64,000 bases of DNA. Origin: Corella eumyota (lineage: Eukaryota; Chordata; Ascidiacea; Phlebobranchia; Corellidae). The notes below the pieces were generated by a model, which made no database searches, was not told the origin of the DNA, and saw nothing but the letters and a program-made list of their open reading frames with translations. Each line of letters begins with the position of its first letter. The first letter of the stretch is position 1. The translations under genes were made by a program, and so were the position numbers. The stretch is taken from contig OY720102.1 in assembly GCA_963082875.1 (NCBI GenBank), forward strand, positions 12,436,990-12,500,989, written 5' to 3'. Below are positions 1 through 11,599 of the stretch, piece after piece.

Positions 1-2730
1 TAACCAAAAGTGACATTTTACCAAAAGTGACATTTTACAAAAAAGTGAAATTTTACCAAAAGTGACATTTTACCAAAAGTGACATTTTACCAAAAGAGAC
101 ATTTTACAAAAAAGTGAAATTTTACCAAAAGTGACATTTTACCAAAAGTGACATTTTACCAAAAGAGACATTTTATTTAAAGGAGCATTTTATCAAAAGT
201 GACATTTTACCAAAAGTGACATTTTACAAAAAAGTTACATTTAACCAAAAGTGACATTTTATCAAAAGTGACATTTTACCAAAAGTGGCATTTTACAAAA
301 CGTGACATTTTACCAAAAGTGACATTTTACCAAAAGTGAAATTTTACCAAAAGTAACATTTTACCAAAAGTGACATTTTACAAAACGTGACATTTTACAA
401 AACGTGACATTTTACAAAAAGTGACATTTTATCAAAAGTGACATTTAACCAAAAGTGACATTTTACCAAAAGTGACATTTTACCAAAAGTGACATTTTAC
501 AAAAAAGTGAAATTTTACCAAAAGTGACATTTTACCAAAAGTGACATTTTACCAAAAGAGACATTTTACTTAAAGGAGCATTTTATCAAAAGTGACATTT
601 TACCGAAAGTGACATTTTACCAAAAGAGACATTTTACTTAAAGGAGCATTTTATCAAAAGTGACATTTTACCAAAAGTGACATTTAACCAAAAGTGACAT
701 TTTACCAAAAGTGACATTTTACAAAAAAGTGAAATTTTACCAAAAGTGACATTTTACCAAAAGTGACATTTTACCAAAAGAGACATTTTACTTAAAGGAG
801 CATTTTATCAAAAGTGACATTTTACCGAAAGTGACATTTTATCAAAAGTGACATTTTACCAAAAGTGACATTTTACCAAAAGTGACATTTTACTAAAAAT
901 GACATTTTACCAAAAGTGGCATTTTACAAAAAGTGACTCTTTACCAAAAGTGACATTTTACCAAAAGTGACATTTTACCAAAAGTGACATTTTACTAAAA
1001 ATGACATTTTACCAAAAGTGGCATTTTACAAAAAGTGACATTTTACCAAAAGTGAAATTTTACCAAAAGTAACATTTTACCAAAAGTGACATTTTACAAA
1101 ACGTGACATTTTACAAAACGTGACATTTTACAAAAAGTGACATTTTATCAAAAGTGACATTTTACCAAAAGTGACATTTTACCAAAAGTGACATTTTACC
1201 AAAAGTGACATTTTACTAAAAATGACATTTTACCAAAAGTGGCATTTTACAAAAAGTGACATTTTACCAAAAGTGACATTTTACCAAAAGTGACATTTTA
1301 CCAAAAGTGACATTTTACTAAAAATGACATTTTACCAAAAGTGGCATTTTACAAAAAGTGACATTTTATCAAAAAGTGACATTTTACCAAAAGTGACATT
1401 TTACTAAAAATGACATTTTACCAAAAGTGACATTTTACAAAGAGTGACATTTTACCAAAAGTGACATTTTACAAAAAGTGACATTTTACCAAAAGTGAAA
1501 TTTTACAAAAAGTGACATTTTACAAAAAGTGACATTTTACTAAAAGTGACATTTTACAAAAAGTGACATTTTACCAAAAGAGACAATTTACAAAAAGTGA
1601 CATTTTACCAAAAGTGAAATTTTACTAAAAATGACATTTTACCAAAAGCGACATTTTACAAAATGTGACATTTTACCAAAAAGTGACATTTTACAAAGAG
1701 TGACATTTTACTAAAAATGACATTTTACCAAAAGTGGCATTTTACAAAAAGCGACATTTTACTAAAAGTGACATTTTACCAAAAGTGACATTTTACCAAA
1801 TGTGACATTTTACTAAAAATGACATTTTACCAAAAGTAACATTTTACCAAAAGTGACATTTTACCAAAAGTGACATTTTACAAAAAAGTAACATTTTACA
1901 ACAAAAGTGACATTTTACCGAAAATGACATTTTACCAAAAGTGGCATTTTACAAAAAGCGACATTTTATCAAAAAGTGACATTTTATCAAAAAGTAAAAT
2001 TTTACAAAAATTGACATTTTACCAAAAAGTGACATTTTACAAAAAGTGACATTTTACAAAAAGTGACATTTTACAAAAAGTGACATTTTACCAAAAGCGA
2101 CATTTTACAAAATGTGACATTTTACCAAAAAGTGACATTTTACAAAAAGTGACATTTTACAAAAAGTGACATTTTACCAAAAGTGACATTTTACTAAAAA
2201 TGACATTTTACCAAAAAGTGACATTTTACCAAAAGTGACATTTTACCGAAAGTGACATTTTACCAAAAGTGACATTTTACCAAAAGTGGCATTTTACCAA
2301 AAGTGACATTTTACCAAAAGTGACATTTTACAAAAAGTGACATTTTACCAAAAGAGACAATTTACAAAAAGTGACATTTTACCAAAAGTGAAATTTTACA
2401 AAAAGTGACATTTTACCAAAAGTGACAATTTACCAAAAGTGACATTTTACTAAAAGTGACATTTTACAAAAAGTGACATTTTACCAAAAGAGACAATTTA
2501 CAAAAAGTGACATTTTACCAAAAGTGAAATTTTACTAAAAATGACATTTTACCAAAAGTGACATTTTACCAAAAGTGGCATTTTACAAAAAGTGACATTT
2601 TACCAAAAGCGACATTTTACAAAATGTGACATTTTACCAAAAAGTGACATTTTACCAAAAAGTGACATTTTATCAAAAGTGACATTTTACCAAAAGTGAC
2701 ATTTTACAAAAACTGTCATTTTTACAAATA
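1..2730. repeat. 17-bp satellite array, about 160 copies
   Basis: The array is built from a 17-bp unit, ACCAAAAGTGACATTTT, with variants such as ACAAAAAGTGACATTTT and an 18-bp form with an extra A. It starts before the window and decays at about 2710-2730. A second level of order is visible: a block holding the odd unit ACTTAAAGGAGCATTTT, flanked by the GAGACATTTT and TATCAAAAGTG variants, recurs near 165, 555, 630 and 785. Multi-unit segments have therefore been duplicated. Stops occur in all frames, so it is not coding. Confidence 0.97.
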
Positions 2731-2892
2731 GTAAATAAAAAACCTTTTAATTTCTGAATCAGGAATTTCATTTTTTTTGCCGAGTCGTGATAAAATATTA
2801 GAATTATTTTTGGTAATTTTTAAATCTCCGTTTAAGGTTCGAATGGAGGATTTGATTCTAAAAAGTGAAAAAATAATTTAAAAAAATATATA

Positions 2893-3588
2893 TCGGCAAT
2901 GTGGTGTGATTACAACACTTTGCTTCACTACATGAGGTCCTGGGTTTGATTCCCACTGCTTGGTAGTAACTTTAAACAGTAAGAACTCCTGTTGAGCTAA
3001 AATCCAATCGGCAGATATAATATTTGACAATTATAATTAATAAATATCAAAATTTGTCAGCAGCAGAGTGTAGTGGATAGAACACTTGCTACACTATATG
3101 AGGTCCTGGGTTCAATCACCACTGCTCTCATGATGTAGCACCCTTGAGTAAGGCACTGTAAACAATGTAAACTCCTGCTGAGCTAGCACTTAATCAGCAG
3201 ATTAATTATCGGGCAATTATAATCTATAATATCCCAAACTGACAAAGTCATTTTGAGACTGGGTCGGGGTAACTTATGTTACTCTATGTTTAAGTCGCGC
3301 ATTCGACTTTCCCACATCGAGAATAAAGATATATACAAAATATGAGGTCCTGGGTTCAATCCCCACTGCTCTTATGCTGTAGCACCCTTGAGTAAGGCAA
3401 TATAAACGGTATGAACTCCTGCTGAGCCAGCACTTAATCAGCAGCTTAATTATCGGGCAATTATAATCTATAAAATCCTAAACTGTAACAGGCAACTCGA
3501 GACTGGGTCGCGGTAACTGATCTTACTCTATGTTTAGGTCGTAAAGTTGACCTTCCCACATCGAGGATAAATAAATACCAAAAAAAGT
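2893..3588 (+). repeat. Three SINE-A copies, head to tail
   Basis: SINE-A is about 290 bp. It has a tRNA-like head with A box (GTGGTGTAGTGGT) and B box (GGGTTCAATCCCC), a body containing GCTGAGCCAGCACTTAATCAGC, and a tail ending in GATATATAC followed by A's. Here 2893-3047 is a diverged 3'-truncated copy, 3055-3339 is nearly full length, and 3340-3588 lacks the A box and starts just before the B box. They lie directly downstream of the last NCBP3 exon. Confidence 0.85.
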
Positions 3589-3618
3589 TTTAAAATTAGG
3601 TTGAAACAAAACGAAAAA

Positions 3619-6600
3619 TTACTTGGCGTGGTCAATCATTCTAGAAACTCTGTCTGCTACCATAGTCGAGTATTTTTCATCCTCGAACTTCACTGGTATT
3701 GCATCTCGCAAATCTTTTGCTGTTAAATTTATAAAATAAAAAGTACTTGAAAAAAGGGGTTAAAAATTTAATGATAACCAACAACATTAAAATTTATCCT
3801 CGATGTGGACAGGTCAACCTCACGACCTTAACATAGAGTAACAATTGTTACTCCAACCCAGTCTCAAGTTGCCTTTGCAGTTTGGGATATTATGGATTAT
3901 AATTGCCCAGTAATTATGCTGCTGATTAAGAATTGGCTTAGCAGGAGTTCATACAGTTTATAGCGCCTTACTTAAGATGGCTACAGCAAGAGAGTAGTGG
4001 GGATCAAACCCAAAACCTCATAGAGTAACAACAGTTACCCTGACCCAGTCTCAAGTTGCCTGTGGCAGTTTGGGATATTATAGATTATAATTGCCAGATA
4101 ATAAAATTCTGATTAAGAATTGGCTCAGCAGGAGTTTATACCGTTTATAGCGCCTTACTTAAGATGGCTACAGCAAGAGAGCAGTGGGGATCAAACCCAA
4201 AACCTTATGTAGTGCCTTATTTAAGGATTGCTACAGCAAGAGAGCAGTGAGGATCAAACCCAAAACCTCATGTAGTGCCTTACTCAAGGTTGCTACAGCA
4301 AGAGAGCAGTGGGGATCAAACCCAAAACCTCATGTAGTGCCTTATTTAAGGGTTGCTACAGCAAGAGAGCAGTGAGGATCAAACCCAAAACCTCATGTAG
4401 TGCCTTACTTAAGGGTTGCTACAGAAGAGAGCAGTGGGGATCAAACCCAAAACCTCATGTAGCGTCTTACTCAAGGTTGCTACAGCAGGAGAGCAGTGGG
4501 GATCAAACCCAAAACCTCATGTAGCGTCTTACTCAAGGTTGCTACAGCAGGAGAGCAGTGGGGATCAAACCCAAAACCTCATGTAGCGTCTTACTCAAGG
4601 TTGCTACAGAAGAGAGCAGTGGGGATCAAACCCAAAACCTCATGTAGCGTCTTACTCAAGGTTGCTACAGCAGGAGAGCAGTGGGGATCAAACCCAAAAC
4701 CTCATGTAGTGCCTTACTTAAGGGTTGCTACAGCAAGAGAGCAGTGGGGATCAAACCCAAAACCTCATGTAGTGCCTTACTTAAGGGTTGCTACAGCAGG
4801 AGTGCAGTGGGGATCGAACCCAAAACCTTATGTGGTGTAGCAAGTGTTCTGACCACTACACCACAAACTTACTACTACTTTAATACAATTTTAGTTTTTA
4901 CCTGTAGTGTTTAACAAATTATCGTCTTCCATCTCCATCTCCGGACTGGTTTCAATTATTTTTTGTCTTTTATTTGTAACAACGTTAAAATTTTTCAACT
5001 CGTCCACACTTCGTTTCATTTGGTACCTAAATAGTTTTTTTTGGAGTTATTTTTAATATTTACTGGCAGTAAGGTGTAGTGGTTAAAACACTTGGCTTCA
5101 CAACATGAGATCTAGGGTTTAATTCCTACTGCTTTCATGCTGTAGCGCCCTTGAGTAAGGCGCTGTAAACGGTGTGAACCCCTGCTGAGCCAATATTTAT
5201 TTATCAACTTTGTTGACACTGAATCATAAAATGGCTTTAGAACCTTTAAAAAATGTCTGTGGTACTTAAAATTTAATTTTCGAAAATACTGGAAAATGAT
5301 TAACATAAAACACCAGGTTACCATATTTTTTGTGCGACATAGAAAGTACTAAGTAGTGTAGTGAATGTATACAAGCTAGTACTTTCCACGTCATCACAAA
5401 CAGGGCTTCCCTTTTCTTTTTATATTAAATTAAATTTTTTTAAAAGTTGTATAACTTAAAAAGTAGGTGAAATTATTTAAAGTTAAAACCATTTTTGTGT
5501 TTAGTGACACCAACTTTATTAATTTTTGAGCAAAAAATATTGTTAATATAGGACTTTAATTTTACGAAATTTTTATTTTCTTTTACCTTTTTTTATAAGT
5601 CCCGCTAAGAACTCCTTTAGCCCCTCCGTAATGGGGATTTCCATATTTCTGATAAAACTTTGATTTTTTACCAGCCCCCAAATTTTTTTTGTCTCCAATT
5701 TCAGCAAATCTGATTTTCAATTCAAAATTCTTAAAAACTTTCGTGCAATCGATCAACTTGTTTTCAAAAATTTCCTCTTTTTCCGTCTGTTTAAAAATAA
5801 AACGTTAATTTTTTTTCGTATATATCTTTATCCTCGATGTGGGAAAGTCGAATGCGCGACCAAACGTAGAGTAACATTAGTTACCCTGACCCAGTCTCAA
5901 GTTTAGCTCCGTAGTGTATTGGTCAGAACACTTCGTACACTACATGACGTCCTGAGTTTGATCCCCACTGCTTTCATGCTGTAGCACTCTTAAGTAAGGG
6001 GCTATAAACAATATAAACTCCTGCTAAGCCAGCACTTAATCAGCAGCGTAATTACCAGACAATTTTTTTTTGTATATATCTTTATCCCTGATGTGGGAAG
6101 GTCGAATGGCAACCTTAACATAGAATAACATCAGCTGCTCCGACCCAGTCTCGAGTTGCCTGTGGCAGTTTGAGATATTATAGATTATAATTGCCAGGTA
6201 ATTATACTGCTGATTAAGTGCTGGCTCAGCAGGAGTTTATACCGTTTATAGCACCTTATTCTAGGGCGCTACAGCATGAAAGCAGTGAGGATTGAACACA
6301 CGACCTCATGTGTGGTGTAGCAAGTGTTCTTACTACTACACCATGCTGCTGATAATTATAATCTATAATATTCCAAACTGCCACAGGCAACTCAAGACTG
6401 GGTCAGAGTAAGTGATGTTACTTTACAGTTAGGTTGCGCATTTGACCTTCCCACATCGAGGATAAAGATATATACAAAAAAAACTGTATCACTATTAAGT
6501 AGTGGGCTATAAACAACATGGACTCCTGTCAATCAATTCGAGAATGGGTCGGAGTAAAAAATGTAACTCTATAATTGGACCATAAAGTTGAACTTTCAAT

Positions 6601-9600
6601 AAAACAAAAAATCAAAAATAAAATATTGCTACCTTTTCTTCAATGTCCATTTTAATTTCAATTTCTGCAAAAACATATTAATAGATTTAAATTAAAAAGG
6701 AATATATTTTCTTAAACAACATACCAAAAAAAAGATACATATTTTTTATTTTTTGAATATAAATCTTTATCCTTAATGTGGGAAGAGAATGCGCGACCCA
6801 AACATAGAGTAACATCAGTTACTCTGACCCAGTCTCGAGTTGCCTTTAGCAGTTTTAGATATTATATAGATTATAATTGCCCGGTAATTATGCTGCTGAT
6901 TAAGTGCTGGCTCAGCAGGAGTTTATACCTTTTATAGCGCCTTACTTAAGGGCACTACAGCATGGGAGCAGTGGTGATTGAACCCACAACCTTATGTGGT
7001 GTAGCAAGTGTTTTTACCACTACACCACGCTGCCTGATAGCAATAAGTATTCAATATTTCATAATCGCATAATTAAAACATAACATTCTTATTGTTTTTA
7101 TCGTTCTAAATTCTTAATGGTCCTTAAAGTAAACATGTTTTTAATAAGGCAATAATATTACCCAAAAAAATTAATAAAAATTAAATATTTACCATCGTTT
7201 TTGTTGTCTGTTAGGTCCAAACTGTCATCAACTTTCTCAACTTTTTCTAAAAAAAATAATAAAAATTTTTAAGAATTTTGATAATTAATTATAATTAACA
7301 TCCCAAACTGACAAAGTTATACTAAGACTGGGTCGGGACAACAGTTGTTACTCTATGTTCATGCCATGAAGTTAACCTTTCCACATTGAGGATAAATAAA
7401 CCGGCAGCGTGGTGTAGTGGTAAGAACACTCGATACACCACCATGAGGTCGTCGGTTCAATCCCCACTGATCTAATGCTGTAGCGCCTTTGAGTAAGGCG
7501 CTATAAACAGTATGAACTCCTGCTGAGCCAGCACTTAATCAGCAGCTTAATTATTGGGCAATTATAATCTATAATATCCCAAACTGCCACAGGAAATTCG
7601 AGACTGGGTCGGGGTCTTATGTTACTCTATGTTTAAGTCGCGCATTCAACCTTCCCACATCGAGGAGAAATTTATACAAAAAAAATAAAAGTTTCACATT
7701 GAGAATAAACATGAAATATTAAATTATATTTTTACCTTCTAATTTTTTTTCGATATATGTTAGATTTGTAAATGATGGAATAACTTTAGCGTCATCGTAC
7801 CATACCACATTACAAGTCATATCATTTAACCATTCTATATTATTTGGATTCAAGTCATCAAAATAACTAAAAAAATTAAAATTATTTTAATATTAATTAT
7901 TTCTTGAAAAAAAAAAACTTTTTCCTGCAAAAAAATTAAATTTTGAAGTGTATATTAGAGGGTTTTGCAATTTTGTAAGTGATGTATATAGCACGTTAGT
8001 ATGGTTGACAATGAATTACAAAATGATGTTATTTTATGTTTAGGTCATGCATCGACCTTCCCACATTGGGGATAAAGATATATACAACAAATTACAAGCC
8101 AAAGGATTTGGATAAGAGATCCACTAATGTCACACTATTTGCCCAATAACCACCCTTATTTAATAAAATACGAACGAACCCCATCACATAAAAATGATAT
8201 AAAAAAAATAACAAAAAAATTATTTTAACAAACTCGTATATTTGGTCGGTGTTCATGTGATTTACTCCATGTAAAAACAATGCATCAGGTCGTATGTAAG
8301 TTGGATCATTTTCTGAAAAAAAATTATGTCATTTACAATATATAAATTTATTCTTAGTGTGAGAAGGTCGCTGTCACAGCCCAATATTTAAAATTTGATT
8401 GGTTTCTGTCTTTGCAAAAGTTCATGTCGCTTATAGCGCCTTACTTAAGGGCGCTACAGTATAAAAGCTTTGGGGATCAAAACAGCAGCGTCGTATAGTG
8501 GTTTGCTACACCACAGGAGGTCGTGGGTTCAATCCCCACTGCTCTTATGCTGTAGAACCCTTGAGTAAGGTGCTATAAACGTTACAAACATCTGCTAAGC
8601 CAGCACTTAATCAGCAGCATAACTACCGGCAATTATAATCTATAATATTCCAAACTGTCACAGGCAATTTGAGACTGGGTCGGAGTAACAGTTGTTACTC
8701 TATGTTTATGTTGCGCATTCGACCTTCCCTCATCGAGGATAAAGATATATACAAAAAAAATGTACCAATCACTACACCTTGCCACCAGTACAAATACAAG
8801 TATATATATATATATTAATTAAACCAAAATTTTTACCAAAACTTACCCATTAAGATTTTATTGTAATCACAAATTTTCGTTTTCAAATTTTCACAAATTT
8901 TTGCAATTTTAATTTTTTTGTCTTCTGATTGGTTTAAAACATCTTCTGCTGTTGACGAATCAAAACGCTTCGCCCGCTCTTCCTTTTTCTTGAGAAATTC
9001 TTCTTCTGTTATCGCCAAATCTTGAAAATTTTTTAGTCGCTTGTTTTCATAAATTTTCTGTAATAAATTATGTGATTAAAATTATATATTTTTTTTTTAC
9101 ATTTATTTATCCTCGATGTGGAAAGGTCAACTTCTTGACCTAAACATAGAGTAACAAACAGTACCCCAACCCGGTCTTAAGTTGGGTTGACAGTTTGAGA
9201 TATTGTAGATTATAATTGCATTAGTTCAGCAGGATTTTTTTTGTTTATGTTTATCCTCAATACGAAAAGGTCAACTTCTTGACTTAAACATAGATTAACA
9301 TTTGTTACCCTGACCCAGTATCAGGTTGCCTTTAACAGTTTGGGATATTATAGATTATAATTGCCTGATAATTATGCTGCTGACGTGCTGGGTCAGCAGG
9401 AGTTCATACCGTTTACATGGGCACTACAGAGCAGTGGGGATTGAACCCATGACCTCATGGTGGTGTAGCAAGTGTTTTTACCACTACACCATGCTGCCGG
9501 TTTATACCGCAGGATTTTATACCAATTAGCCAGTGTGGAAAGTAGGGCAGCTAGCACGCACAAGATTTTTTTGCGGTAAAAAAAAGGTACGCCTGTAATT

Positions 9601-10586
9601 AACATTTTGCACGCCCGGTTCTCGAAAAATTCGTGCACGTGCAATATTGTCGCCATGTATATTTAAGCCAAATTTAAGTAAAACACACCAACATAAATCA
9701 TGCGTGCACACGTAGAATAAAAATCGTGGTACGCATGCACCAGTCTGGAAAGTAGGGCAGTTTTCGACAAGATCTTGTGCGTGCAAGCGTAAAAATTGGC
9801 GTGACCACGCACGCGTATTAAAATTTTCGGTCTACGCGTGATTTATGTTATGTGTTTACCTTAATTTTGTATTAAATTTTAAAGCCAGGCGTGCAAAACG
9901 CAAATTTCAGGCGTGCATTTTTTTCAACAACAAAAAATCTTGTGCGTGCACGCTGCCCTACTTTTAAAACTGGTGCATGCATGCCAGTCACACCATTTTT
10001 TACGCTTGCACGCACGAAATCTTGCCGAAAACTGCTCTACTTTCCAGATTGGCCAATTAGCGCCTTTGTTAAAGACCTTACATCATGAAAAAAGTGTACA
10101 TTAAACAAAGGAACTTATGATTTTTTTTTTGTATATCTTTATCCTCGATGTGGAAAAGTCAAATGCACGACTTAAACATAGAGTAACATTTGTTACCCTG
10201 ACCCAGTATCGAGTTGCCTTCAACAGTTTGGGATATTATAGATTATAATTGCCTGATAATTATGCTGCTGATTAAGTATTGGCTCAGCAGGAGTTCATAC
10301 CGTTTATAACGCTTTACTCAAGAGTGCTACAGCATGGAAGCAGTGGGGATTGAACCCACGACCTCATGTGTAGTGTAGCAAGATTTACCTTTCTTGAGAA
10401 GTCCATTTCAATTTTGACATCCGTTTCTATTTTCTCTTCAATATTTTCCATTTTAACGGTGTCAGGGTCGGAATATTCAATGTTTGGTAGCGTGTCATCA
10501 TCAAGTTCATCTTTTTCAACACAAATTGTCAAATTCGGCAGCAAAGTATTTGATTCTGCCAATTTTACTGTTTCCATTTCAGACAT
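3619..10586 (-). CDS. NCBP3: Nuclear cap-binding protein subunit 3 (NCBP3-like)
   Basis: Nine coding exons read on the minus strand: 10389-10586, 8847-9057, 8213-8312, 7736-7866, 7193-7246, 6633-6664, 5587-5786, 4902-5026 and 3619-3719. All junction phases agree and give about 383 residues, shorter than human NCBP3 (about 620). NCBP3 binds the 7-methylguanosine cap in the nucleus with NCBP1 and works in mRNA export. Family hallmarks are the YENK...KKKEERAKRF stretch in exon 2, the RRM-like core with NIEWLNDMTCNVVWYDD in exon 4, and YQKYGNPHYGGAKGVLSG in exon 7. The acidic N-terminus starts at MSEMETV; an upstream in-frame ATG at 10661 lies in AT-rich DNA and is less likely. The exon 3 donor is uncertain: the best-aligning site is out of phase and the in-phase one (GTTATT) adds about six residues. 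Every intron except the one between exons 8 and 9 has the usual short ends plus SINE-A insertions. Confidence 0.88.
3795..4869 (-). repeat. SINE-A copy with internal duplications
   Basis: A minus-strand SINE-A begins with the tail motif TTATCCTCGATGTGGACAGG at 3795 and ends with its tRNA-like head at about 4869. The middle (3835-4185) is duplicated once, joined near 4021, and the B-box segment is then amplified (see 4160-4840). It lies in the last NCBP3 intron. Confidence 0.85.
4160..4840. repeat. ~62-bp tandem array derived from the SINE-A B-box region
   Basis: About eleven copies of a 61-63-bp unit occur, each containing TGCTACAGCAAGAGAGCAG and GGGGATCAAACCC (the complement of the SINE B box). 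Copies differ at few sites, so the amplification is recent. Open frames here, repeating KPKTSCSALLK, are by-products of the periodicity and not genes. Confidence 0.92.
5063..5202 (+). repeat. SINE-A, 3'-truncated
   Basis: Head and B box are present, and the copy stops after CTGAGCCAATATTTATT, where repeat U1 begins. Intron between NCBP3 exons 7 and 8. Confidence 0.8.
5203..5560 (+). repeat. Interspersed repeat U1, copy 1
   Basis: The segment matches 17370-17900 from GGCTTTAGAACCTTTAAAAA through CCATTTTTGTGTT. It lacks about 135 bp present in the 17-kb copy (roughly 17600-17735). No coding frame. The family is not recognised. A third short piece of its left part is at 7955-8025. Confidence 0.75.
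5818..6484. repeat. Nested SINE-A cluster
   Basis: 5818-5905 is a minus tail fragment. 5906-6066 plus 6354-6484 are the two halves of one plus-strand SINE-A, split by a complete minus-strand copy at 6067-6353. The split falls in GACAATTATAATC of the outer copy. Intron between NCBP3 exons 6 and 7. Confidence 0.85.
6485..6612 (+). repeat. Degenerate SINE-A fragment
   Basis: Old plus-strand body and tail: GAGAATGGGTCGGAGTAA is recognisable, the rest has decayed. Confidence 0.55.
6757..7033 (-). repeat. SINE-A, nearly full length
   Basis: Minus-strand copy from tail (CTTTATCCTTAATGTGGG) to head (ACTACACCACGCTGCC), in the intron between NCBP3 exons 5 and 6. Confidence 0.9.
7291..7688 (+). repeat. 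SINE-A 3' half followed by a full SINE-A
   Basis: 7291-7400 is a body-tail piece. 7401-7688 is a complete copy starting CCGGCAGCGTGGTGTAGTGG and ending in A's. Intron between NCBP3 exons 4 and 5. Confidence 0.9.
7955..8092 (+). repeat. U1 fragment joined to a SINE-A tail
   Basis: 7955-8025 matches the left part of U1 (GTGATGTATATAGCA...TTAGTATGGTTGACAATGAAT, compare 17395-17440). 8025-8092 is a SINE-A 3' end. Intron between NCBP3 exons 3 and 4. Confidence 0.65.
8336..8760. repeat. SINE-A fragment (minus) followed by full SINE-A (plus)
   Basis: 8336-8481 is a degenerate minus copy lacking most of its body. 8482-8760 is a plus copy with a short deletion in the A-box region. Intron between NCBP3 exons 2 and 3. 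Confidence 0.8.
9106..9521 (-). repeat. SINE-A inserted into SINE-A
   Basis: An outer minus copy (9106-9237, resuming at about 9501) is interrupted inside its GTTCAGCAGGA motif by an inner minus copy (9238-9500). The piece after the inner copy, TTTATACCGCAGGATTTTAT, continues the outer one. Confidence 0.75.
9530..10052. mobile_element. hAT-like MITE with a second copy nested inside
   Basis: Termini are CCAGTGTGGAAAGTAGGGCA and its complement, flanked by an exact 8-bp direct repeat CCAATTAG (9522-9529 and 10053-10060), the hallmark of hAT transposition. A second, inverted member (9740-9973) interrupts it, flanked by CGCATGCA and TGCATGCA. The interior is rich in CACGCACG-type alternation and encodes nothing. 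Members at 18429, 41598 and 47059 are the same family. First NCBP3 intron. Confidence 0.92.
10122..10382 (-). repeat. SINE-A next to NCBP3 exon 1
   Basis: Minus-strand copy. Its head end (GTAGTGTAGCAAG) abuts the splice donor of NCBP3 exon 1 within a few bases. Confidence 0.88.
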
Positions 10587-10687
10587 TTTAAAAATTTTTT
10601 TTTTTAAATTATTAACTAAAAAAAATGTAATTAAATTGTGTTTAAATATTTTTATCCTCAAATTAAAAAATAGATAACGACCTAATT

Positions 10688-11222
10688 ATTTAGTAGCTGG
10701 TTTAGTGGTCAAAACACTTGGCTTTAATACAGGAGGTTCACCGGCAGCGTGGTGTAGTGCTAAAAACACTTGCTACACCACACATGAGGTCGTGGTTGCA
10801 ATCCCCATTGCCCTCATGCTGTAGCGCCCTTGAGTATGGCGCTATAAACGGTATAAACTCCTGCTGAGCCAGCAATTAATCAGCAGCATAATTACCGGGC
10901 AATTATAATCTATAATATCCCAAACTGCCACAGGCAACTCGAGACTTCGGAGTAACTGATGTTAAGTCACTTCGGAGTAACTGATGTTTAAGTCGCGCAT
11001 TCGACTTTCCCACATCAAGGATAAAGATATATACTAAAAAAAGAGGTCCTGGGTTTGATTCATACTGCTCTTATGCTGTACGCCTTTATACCTTATGTTA
11101 TTCTATGTTTGGGTTGTGAAGTTGACCTTCCAACATCGAGGATAAATAAATACTAAAAAAAATAAATCTATATAAGTCCTTTTTTATATCTTTATCCTCG
11201 ATGTGGGAAGGTCAAATGTGCA
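10688..11222. repeat. Nested SINE-A pair plus tail fragment
   Basis: The outer plus copy is 10688-10740 and 11043-11160. A full plus copy (10741-11042) was inserted at its B box, leaving GAGGTT before and GAGGTCC after. 11182-11222 is a minus tail piece. This lies 100-640 bp upstream of the NCBP3 start. Confidence 0.85.
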
Positions 11223-11244
11223 ACATATTATCAACGTTATTATG

Positions 11245-11350
11245 AGATAAACATTAATAAATGTGTTTAAAAATACAGTGTATTTTTCAACATTTGTAGA
11301 ATTAAATTATTGTGTTGTTAACATCTTTATGATTAGAATTTTTATCAGTC
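11245..11350 (+). repeat. Fragment of TIR element D
   Basis: It matches the interior of the element at 47698-48325, through TTAAATGTGTTTAAAAATAC and the following ATT...GTTGTTAACATC stretch. Confidence 0.6.
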
Positions 11351-11599
11351 TATGAGTTAACTTACAAACTTATTCCTTTACAATTATTGACCACCATCTT
11401 TCTGGCAGAGAGTAGCAGAGAATTTTGCTTGGGCGAATAAATATAAAAAATAGTGATTCCAAATATTTTTTAATCGTACAATACAAAAAAGAACGAGGTA
11501 AAATAGCCCCTTCAAAGGGAACAAAGTAAAACCATACCTAATTTAAAATAAGTTAACAAGGTTCTTAACACTTTAAAATTAAAATAAAATTAAACAAAA

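Noticed and set aside
1-2730. Possible CRISPR array
   Set aside because: The 17-bp units are contiguous with no unique spacers, and the setting is eukaryotic.
4184-4914. Overlapping plus-strand frames with repeated KPKTSCSALLK
   Set aside because: They are products of the ~62-bp SINE-derived array. No start context, splice signals or homology.
7401-7475. True tRNA gene in SINE-A heads
   Set aside because: A and B boxes are present, but no cloverleaf stems could be formed and every copy is followed by SINE body and tail.
9393-10104. Several 60-90-codon frames
   Set aside because: They lie in the nested MITE and the adjacent SINE-A.
10587-10661. NCBP3 start 25 codons upstream (MRIKIFKHN)
   Set aside because: AT-rich, unlike the acidic N-terminus that follows. 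MSEMETV is the more plausible start.
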